DNA of 64,000 bases, from the NCBI GenBank assembly GCA_022709425.1, contig JAKLIW010000001.1, positions 81,552 through 145,551 on the forward strand. The letters are read 5' to 3'. Below are positions 59,240 through 64,000 of the stretch, one piece after another; the stretch's first letter is position 1; each line of letters starts with the position of its first letter. Source of the stretch: a bacterium. GTDB lineage: Bacteria; UBP6; UBA1177; JAKLFG01. The notes under the pieces are model-generated. The model had not been told where the DNA came from, did no database searches, and was given only the letters and a program-made list of their open reading frames with translations. Both the position numbers and the translations under genes were made by a program.

Positions 59240-60568
59240 TTAATTCTTCGCGCTTTCTTCGACGAGATTCATCCGGTAGGCGCGGAGCATCGCGATGAGG
59301 GCGACCACCTGTCCGAGGAGGAGCGCACCGAGAAGCGCGGCCGGTTCGTTCGCGCCGATGTGCCATGGCTCGATCGAGGCGCCGATGAGCACGCCGATAC
59401 GGTCGGCAAAGAGTGCCGGGATAAGATGCCCCAGCAGAAAGCCGAGAACGACCCCCGCCACCGTGACGATGAGTGTTTCAAGCATGATAAGCAAGGCGAT
59501 GGTCCCGCGGCCGATGCCGAGGATACGCAAAAGCGCCAGTTCCCGTCGCCGCGCGTCGAGCGCCATGAGCGTGATGGCGAGGATAAGCGCCGCGGCGATG
59601 AGGAGCGTCAGCCCCGCGAAGAAGGTGGCGACCAGTCCCGCCGTGTTGAAGTACTTCTGGAACGACCGGACCGCGCCGGCGGTATTGACGGCGGTAAGTC
59701 CGGGACGGCTGTATTCCTGCTGGAGTTCGAACACCTGCACCGGATTGCCGGTCCGTGCGAGCACGGCGGTCAGCATCCCGTCGGAGAGGTGGTAGCGGTC
59801 GTGGTCATGATCAGCTTCGTGGTCATGGTGGTCTTCGTGGTCTTCGTGGTCTTCGTGGTCTTCGTGGTCTTCGTGTTCCTCTTCTTCTTCCCCCTGTCCC
59901 TTATGTCCTTTGTGTCCCTTATGTCCTTTTCCCCCATGAATCTCCCACACTGCCTTGTAGGAGGTATACACCGCCGCATCCTCCGGGCCGCCGGTCGGAT
60001 CAAGAACTCCCTTGACGACATAGGTGTGGTCGGCGTGTTCATGCGCCGCGTCGGCCGAGCCGCCCATCCCGTGGGTGCCGGTGAACTGCGCGCCGATATC
60101 CATGAGCAGTTGCCGCGCGACCGTCGCGCCGAGTACCGCGTCATGGCTGTCGGCCAGCGCGATGTCGCCGCGGTAGGTCGCGCCGAGGTCCTTCAGAAAG
60201 TCGCCGTTGGTCCCGATGATCGGGAAAACCCCCACCGAATCGGCGGCGGCGACGGGAAAGGCGGCCGTGACGCGCGGATCCTTCTTGAGCGTTTCGTAGG
60301 TCTCGAACGGTATCTTGCCGCGCGGTTTGTCGATATGGAAAATGGTCGAGAGGATGATCTGCGTTTCGCTCGCCCCTTCGGCGGCGACGATGAGCGGGTA
60401 CTTGCGTCCCGATTCGAAGGCCTGCTTTGCGATGGCAAACGACACGATGCCGGTCACGGCGACCACGGCGAGCGCAACGGCGACCGCGAGGACCGAAACG
60501 ACCGTCGCGAAGAGCCGCCCCTTGAGCGACGCGATGACGAGCGTGAAGAAGGCGTTCATTTTACGCAT
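59240..60568 (-). CDS. FtsX/MacB-type ABC permease with His/Asp-rich periplasmic loop
   Basis: 442 residues from the ATG at 60568 (GGAGG upstream), overlapping the ATPase gene by 8 bases. TM1 near the N-terminus, a large periplasmic domain (about 40-310) and three C-terminal helices with the FtsX permease core (LALLRILGIGRGTIALLIML). The periplasmic loop carries HGGKGHKGHKGHKG and (HED)n followed by HDHEADHDHDRYH, likely metal-binding. Pairs with the MacB-like ATPase; the substrate is unknown, but a metal or metal complex is an attractive guess. Confidence 0.87.
   Translation of the reverse strand: MRKMNAFFTLVIASLKGRLFATVVSVLAVAVALAVVAVTGIVSFAIAKQAFESGRKYPLIVAAEGASETQIILSTIFHIDKPRGKIPFETYETLKKDPRVTAAFPVAAADSVGVFPIIGTNGDFLKDLGATYRGDIALADSHDAVLGATVARQLLMDIGAQFTGTHGMGGSADAAHEHADHTYVVKGVLDPTGGPEDAAVYTSYKAVWEIHGGKGHKGHKGHKGQGEEEEEHEDHEDHEDHEDHEDHHDHEADHDHDRYHLSDGMLTAVLARTGNPVQVFELQQEYSRPGLTAVNTAGAVRSFQKYFNTAGLVATFFAGLTLLIAAALILAITLMALDARRRELALLRILGIGRGTIALLIMLETLIVTVAGVVLGFLLGHLIPALFADRIGVLIGASIEPWHIGANEPAALLGALLLGQVVALIAMLRAYRMNLVEESAKN
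59828..59872 (-). repeat. Five perfect 9-base tandem repeats encoding Glu-Asp-His
   Basis: Plus-strand unit GTGGTCTTC repeated five times without change (45 bases), in frame, giving a (HED)n run in the permease loop. Copy number is likely to vary by slippage. Confidence 0.92.
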
Positions 60569-61232
60569 GGCCCGCCTCCCCGCCCAGAGCGATGGTCAGG
60601 TCGGGCTTCACGGCGCTGAAACGGCCGTCGTGCGAGGCAAGCAGTATCGTCGAGCGGCCCCGCAGGGCGAGTATCGCGTCGGCGACGATACGGGCCGAGG
60701 CGTCATCAAGGTTGGCGGTCGGTTCGTCGGCGATGATGAGCCGCGGAGAGGCCAGCAGAGCCCGCGCCACCGCTACCCGTTGCCGCTGGCCGACCGAGAG
60801 CTGATGCGGATATTTGTGCAGATGATCGCCGATGCCGAGCGCCGTCAGCGACTCAACGGCCCGCTTTTGAAGGTCGCCCTTCGCGCCGCTGCCGATGAGA
60901 ATGTGCGGCAAGACCACATTGTCAATGATGGTCAGATCGCCCAGCAGATTGAAGGTCTGGAAAATATAGCCGACCTCCTTGGCGCGCCACCGGTCCCGTT
61001 CCCGCTCCGAAAGTTTCGTCAGTTCGGTCTTCCCGGCCGTTATCGTGCCGCTGTCGGGAAGAAGCAACCCCGACAGGAGATTGAAGAAGGTCGTCTTACC
61101 GGCGCCCGACGGCCCGGTGACCGCCACCAGCGCTCCCGCCGCGATATCGGCCGATATGCCGGCGATGACGCGCCGCGCACTACCCGATGGGTCGCGGAAC
61201 GACTTTTCAATGTTGCTCAGGGTTATCTGCAT
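60561..61232 (-). CDS. ABC transporter ATP-binding protein, MacB/LolD type
   Basis: 223 residues from the ATG at 61232 (AAAAGGGA upstream); the TTG at 61253 is less likely. All ABC motifs are present: Walker A GPSGAGKTT, Q-loop FQTFNLL, signature LSVGQRQRVAVARAL, Walker B LIIADEPTANLD and switch His in LLASHD. It energises the FtsX-like permease encoded next. 66 bases separate it from the NifX-like gene upstream. Confidence 0.93.
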   Translation of the reverse strand: MQITLSNIEKSFRDPSGSARRVIAGISADIAAGALVAVTGPSGAGKTTFFNLLSGLLLPDSGTITAGKTELTKLSERERDRWRAKEVGYIFQTFNLLGDLTIIDNVVLPHILIGSGAKGDLQKRAVESLTALGIGDHLHKYPHQLSVGQRQRVAVARALLASPRLIIADEPTANLDDASARIVADAILALRGRSTILLASHDGRFSAVKPDLTIALGGEAGHA

Positions 61233-61298
61233 CGGCCATCCCTTTTCTATCAAGAGGAACTTACCTTATACCGCGCCGGAAATCAAATCTCCGGTCGT

Positions 61299-61673
61299 CT
61301 AGTGGCCGCAACCGCCGCCGTGTCCGTGGCCGCCGCAGGTGCCGCTCATGAGCGACAGCCGTTTCTGCTTGACCAGTTCGACATTCTCCTTCACCGTCGA
61401 CGCCGCAGAACGGTAGACGGCGATCCCCGCCGCGTTGAGTTTCGAGAGCGCCCCCGCGCCGATGCCGCCGAGCACGACGATATCGATCTCGTGACCCGCC
61501 AACGCCTGCAGCGGATGGCACATACCGTGCTCGTGGTGCTGATCACTGTTCTGAAGCACCTCGACCGCGAGCGTGTCGGCATCGACATTGATAAACAACG
61601 GCGCCGAACCGAAATGGTTGTAAACGACGCTGTCGAGCCCTTTGTTCTCTTCCACGGGAAAGCATACTTTCAT
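61299..61673 (-). CDS. NifX/NifB-C-terminal-like (dinitrogenase cofactor family) protein with His/Gly/Cys tail
   Basis: 124 residues from the ATG at 61673, overlapping the DUF134 stop by 4 bases. COG1433-type fold: MKVCFPVEENKGLDSVVYNH, FGSAPLFINVD, DIVVLGGIGAGALSKLNAAGI. Ends CGGHGHGGGCGH, a probable metal-binding tail. Family members carry Fe-S or FeMo-co precursor clusters; no nif genes are present here, so a general Fe-S or metal role is likely. Confidence 0.88.
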   Translation of the reverse strand: MKVCFPVEENKGLDSVVYNHFGSAPLFINVDADTLAVEVLQNSDQHHEHGMCHPLQALAGHEIDIVVLGGIGAGALSKLNAAGIAVYRSAASTVKENVELVKQKRLSLMSGTCGGHGHGGGCGH

Positions 61674-62098
61674 GACTGTTTCTCCTCGGTGATGGGTTGT
61701 GTATCGTTGCAATCGTGTTCCGTTCCGCAGTAACCGCACCGTTCGTGATGGCCGCCCCGACGGTGTTCCCGCACTCCGCCGCAGCGCGGACAGCGGCAGA
61801 AATCGCCCTCGACATCGACCGAACCGCCTTCGATCAGCAGCGCCGCCCCCTCGACGATGGCCTGCGCGGTCTTCCGGCGCGCCGCTTCGATGAGCCGCGT
61901 GAAGGTCGGCCGCGAGATGTTCATCCGCTCGGCCGCCGCGGCATGTTCCAGCCCTTCGTGGTCGGCAAGCCGGATCGCCTCGAACTCGTCAAGCGACAGG
62001 ACCACTTTCTTCAGATTGCGAAAGGGGACCGCGCGCGGTTTGAAGCAGATGAAAGCGGGCGGACGTCCCACCCGGCGGAATTTTCTCGGACGCGGCAT
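61670..62098 (-). CDS. DUF134 family predicted DNA-binding protein
   Basis: 142 residues. N-terminal MPRPRKFRRVGRPPAFICFKP, then a helix-turn-helix of the family (VLSLDEFEAIRLADHEGLEH, AAERMNISRPTFTRLIEAA). C-terminal cysteine cluster CRCPRCGG and CGYCGTEHDC may bind a metal or Fe-S cluster. Probably regulates its own operon in response to metal or redox state; a TTATG-CATAA inverted repeat lies in its promoter. Confidence 0.88.
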   Translation of the reverse strand: MPRPRKFRRVGRPPAFICFKPRAVPFRNLKKVVLSLDEFEAIRLADHEGLEHAAAAERMNISRPTFTRLIEAARRKTAQAIVEGAALLIEGGSVDVEGDFCRCPRCGGVREHRRGGHHERCGYCGTEHDCNDTQPITEEKQS

Positions 62099-62125
62099 TC
62101 AGCGTTCTCCTGAACAGTTCGGCGC

Positions 62126-62154
62126 ACTATATGCACTTATGTTCATAATGTCAA
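62126..62154 (-). promoter_or_regulatory. Near-consensus promoter of the DUF134/NifX-like operon
   Basis: Minus strand TTGACA (plus 62149-62154), 17-base spacer, TATAGT (plus 62126-62131). The start codon of the DUF134 gene is at 62098. Confidence 0.8.
62137..62148. promoter_or_regulatory. Candidate operator between the -35 and -10
   Basis: TTATG-TT-CATAA inverted repeat lies entirely in the promoter spacer, where a bound repressor would block RNA polymerase. DUF134 protein is the obvious candidate binder. Confidence 0.45.
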
Positions 62155-62165
62155 GCGTCTCGTTT

Positions 62166-62960
62166 TTATTCCGTCTTTTTTGACAGGAACCCTTCGATAC
62201 CCGCCGTGATGGCGGCGAACCGCCGGTGCGTCTCGTCGTTCTGATCGATCCCCGCCACCGGATAGCCGCCGTCGCCCGACCTGACGATGAGGGGGTCTAT
62301 CGGCACCGCGCCGAGAAAGGGAACGCCGCGCTCTTCGGCAAGTTTCCGGCCGCCGTCGCTCATGAAGATATCGGTCACCTCCCCGCAGCGGGGACAGCGG
62401 AAACCCGACATGTTCTCGACAACGCCGATCACCGGCACCTTGAGTTCCTCGCAGAACGATATCGACTTGCGGACATCGACCGCGGCGACCCGCTGGGGGG
62501 TCGTGACGATCACCGCGCCGTCCACTTTCCCGATCAGTTGACAGACCGAGAGCGGCTCGTCGCCGGTCCCCGGCGGCAGATCGACCACGAGCGCATCGAT
62601 ATCGCCCCACGCGACATCGGCGAGGAACTGTTTGATGACATTCATCTTCATCGGGCCGCGCCAGATGACCGGATCGTCGCTTTTGTCGAGGAAGAAGCCC
62701 ATCGAGATGACCTTCACCCCGTTCGCCTCGACCGGTTCGATGGCGCCGAGTCCGCCGCGCGTGCGGGCCCCTTCGAGTCCCATCATCGTCGGGATGCTCG
62801 GCCCGTGGATATCGGCGTCGAGCAGGCCCACCCTCTTCCCCTGCCGTTGCAGGGCGACCGCGATATTGACCGCGACGGTGCTCTTGCCGACACCCCCTTT
62901 CCCCGACATCACCAGTATCGTTTTTCCGATGTTCCCGTTGACCGTTACAGCATCCGACAT
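62166..62960 (-). CDS. Mrp/NBP35-type iron-sulfur cluster carrier ATPase
   Basis: 264 residues from the ATG at 62960 (GGAG six bases upstream). Deviant Walker A VMSGKGGVGKSTVAVN, DADIHGPSIPTMMG, VVDLPPGTGDEPLSVCQ and VVENMSGFRCPRCGE with the CxxC that binds a bridging cluster. Acts as a dimeric carrier that delivers Fe-S clusters to apoproteins. It is the last gene of the MinD-like run and overlaps the upstream gene by 16 bases. Confidence 0.94.
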   Translation of the reverse strand: MSDAVTVNGNIGKTILVMSGKGGVGKSTVAVNIAVALQRQGKRVGLLDADIHGPSIPTMMGLEGARTRGGLGAIEPVEANGVKVISMGFFLDKSDDPVIWRGPMKMNVIKQFLADVAWGDIDALVVDLPPGTGDEPLSVCQLIGKVDGAVIVTTPQRVAAVDVRKSISFCEELKVPVIGVVENMSGFRCPRCGEVTDIFMSDGGRKLAEERGVPFLGAVPIDPLIVRSGDGGYPVAGIDQNDETHRRFAAITAGIEGFLSKKTE

Positions 62961-63823
62961 AGCACTCTCCACAGCTGTTGTATCGCTTCGGCCGCCGGAC
63001 CACCGGTCTCGACGACGCTTTTGCCCATTATCTGCGCCTCGGTGACCTTCCGGTCGTAGGGTATCCGCCCCGCGATGAAGGCCCCGTTCGCCCGCGCGGC
63101 GCTCTCTATTCTGACCGCCGTGCCGAGATTAATATCGTATTTGTTGATGCAGACCGCCGCCGGTATCCCGAAATGACGCGCGAGTTCCAGCACCCGCGCC
63201 ATGTCGTGTTCCCCCGACACGGTCGGTTCGGTCACCACCAGCACCCAGTTCGCGCAGGTGAGCGACGCGATGACCGGACAGCCGATGCCGGGCGGCCCGT
63301 CGACGATGATGAGGTCACGACCGCTCTCCTCCGCCACGCGGCGCGCCTCTTTGCGCACGAGCGACACCAGTTTCCCCGAATTCTCGGCGGCGGCGGCGAG
63401 CCGCGCATGGACCATCGGACCCACCCGCGTATCGGACACCATCCACTCGCCGCAGCGGCTATCGGGGAGATCGATCGCTTTGGCCGGACAGAAACGGACG
63501 CAGACACCGCACCCCTCGCAGGCGACCGGATCGACCGCATAAACGATACGGCCGTCGATACCCTTTCTTTGGTGTATCGCGGCGAACCGGCACAGTTCGG
63601 CGCACCGCCCGCAACCGGTGCAGTCGGCGGCGCGGATGATCGCCTCGTGACCGCTGATGAATTCATGCCGCTCTTTCACCTCCGGCGCAAGGAGCAGGTG
63701 CAGATCGGCCGCATCGACATCGCAGTCGGCGACGACCGGCCTGTCAGCGAGTAGCGCGAGCGCCGCGGCGATACTCGTCTTCCCCGTTCCCCCTTTGCCG
63801 CTGATCACTACCAGTTCTTTCAT
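62945..63823 (-). CDS. MinD-superfamily P-loop ATPase with inserted 2x[4Fe-4S] ferredoxin domain
   Basis: 292 residues from the ATG at 63823 (GGAGGTG upstream). Deviant Walker A VISGKGGTGKTSIAAAL, then a ferredoxin insert with CTGCGRCAELCRF and CEGCGVCVRFCP, and IIVDGPPGIGCPVIASL. This is the COG1149 type, always in pairs and often next to NBP35, DUF134 and NifX-like genes in anaerobes. It likely couples ATP hydrolysis to Fe-S cluster handling. The start overlaps the stop of an upstream homologue. Confidence 0.93.
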   Translation of the reverse strand: MKELVVISGKGGTGKTSIAAALALLADRPVVADCDVDAADLHLLLAPEVKERHEFISGHEAIIRAADCTGCGRCAELCRFAAIHQRKGIDGRIVYAVDPVACEGCGVCVRFCPAKAIDLPDSRCGEWMVSDTRVGPMVHARLAAAAENSGKLVSLVRKEARRVAEESGRDLIIVDGPPGIGCPVIASLTCANWVLVVTEPTVSGEHDMARVLELARHFGIPAAVCINKYDINLGTAVRIESAARANGAFIAGRIPYDRKVTEAQIMGKSVVETGGPAAEAIQQLWRVLCRML

Positions 63824-64000
63824 CGCGCCACCTCCGTCGCGCGGCCCTTTTTCGCCGCGAGTTCTCCGACGGCTTGCCACAGTCCGGTGAAGAGCGTCCG
63901 GTATTCGGGAAGCGCCTCGACCAGCAACCGGCCGCTCGAATAGGCCTCGGCGATCCGCCGGTCGTCGGGGATGTCCAGCAACACCGGGATCCCCTCTTTC
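63820..64000 (-). CDS. C-terminal end of a second MinD-superfamily ATPase (cut by right edge)
   Basis: The minus-strand frame is open from the right edge and ends at a TGA that overlaps the next ATG (ATGA). The readable residues include GIPVLLDIPDDRRIAEAYSS and LLVEALPEYR, the usual C-terminal signature of COG1149-type MinD ATPases. Only about 59 residues are visible. It forms the expected pair with the downstream gene. Confidence 0.8.
   Translation of the reverse strand, partial: KEGIPVLLDIPDDRRIAEAYSSGRLLVEALPEYRTLFTGLWQAVGELAAKKGRATEVAR

Noticed and set aside
1..64000. tRNA, rRNA, insertion sequences or prophage genes
   Set aside because: No cloverleaf-like or rRNA-like sequence was noticed, and no transposase, integrase or phage structural proteins appear among the reading frames; a tRNA scan was not run.

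Overview
The window is a roughly 60% G+C, densely packed chromosomal segment of a Gram-negative bacterium. Outer-membrane proteins (TonB receptor, Omp85-type barrel, DUF3078-like barrel), many lipoproteins and TonB/transglutaminase-type envelope genes show two membranes. PPDK, EFR1 and DUF2148 ferredoxins, an Mrp/Mbx-type ion-pumping complex and a MinD/NBP35 Fe-S ATPase cluster suggest an anaerobe or facultative anaerobe. Asp/Thr-rich secreted proteins, delta-60 repeats and short GCGC C-termini point to an uncultured deltaproteobacterial or myxobacterial-like lineage; this placement is inference only. There are no rRNA, tRNA, CRISPR or transposase genes, and no intergenic gap exceeds 300 bases.

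Layout. 0-4.8 kb: a secreted lamin-tail/HYDIN-type protein cut by the left edge, an Asp-rich lipoprotein and a TonB-dependent receptor. 4.8-7.0 kb: an A+T-richer insert with a DUF1016 nuclease and a homing-endonuclease-repeat protein, flanked by a duplicated 3' end of a receptor gene. 7.0-10.4 kb (minus): hydrolase, TiaS-like protein and ABC exporter with a degenerate ATPase. 10.5-20.7 kb: SerA, a PotD-like binding protein paired with a hybrid histidine kinase, an MshEN-like protein, DUF3332, MscL, an outer-membrane barrel, nitronate monooxygenase with an 11-residue repeat tail, and a 2H phosphoesterase. 20.7-34.1 kb: a large DUF3857/transglutaminase lipoprotein, an Omp85-type barrel, a diguanylate cyclase, ankyrin and Sel1 repeat proteins, DUF2148, YchJ, ZIP transporter, DUF523 and DUF4153. 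34.1-39.5 kb: a toxin-antitoxin pair, a chimeric PEGA/DUF1566 protein with an A+T-rich 3' half, an unknown protein, EFR1 and class II photolyase. 39.5-45.2 kb: a frameshifted lipoprotein and a 1704-residue delta-60 repeat protein that share a C-terminal GCGC tail.

45.3-56.4 kb is the most notable region: a 12-gene operon with an Mrp-like antiporter module (E, F, G, DUF4040, B-like, C, and two antiporter units fused in one 1041-residue protein), a complex I/group 4 hydrogenase-like module (NuoH, B, C, D types), a ferredoxin fused to a glutamate-synthase-small-subunit-like flavoprotein, and a ferritin-like protein. The catalytic subunit lacks the C-terminal Ni-binding CxxC, so it is not a normal hydrogenase. 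I infer an ion-pumping ferredoxin:NAD(P) (or sulfur-type) oxidoreductase related to Mbx/MBS.

56.4-64 kb (minus): PPDK with its own promoter and terminator, a MacB/FtsX-type ABC pair with a His/Asp-rich loop, and a NifX-like/DUF134/NBP35/MinD/MinD cluster, the last gene cut by the right edge. Many genes have good sigma-70-type promoters (TTGACA-like, 16-18 bases, TATAAT-like) very close to the start codon.
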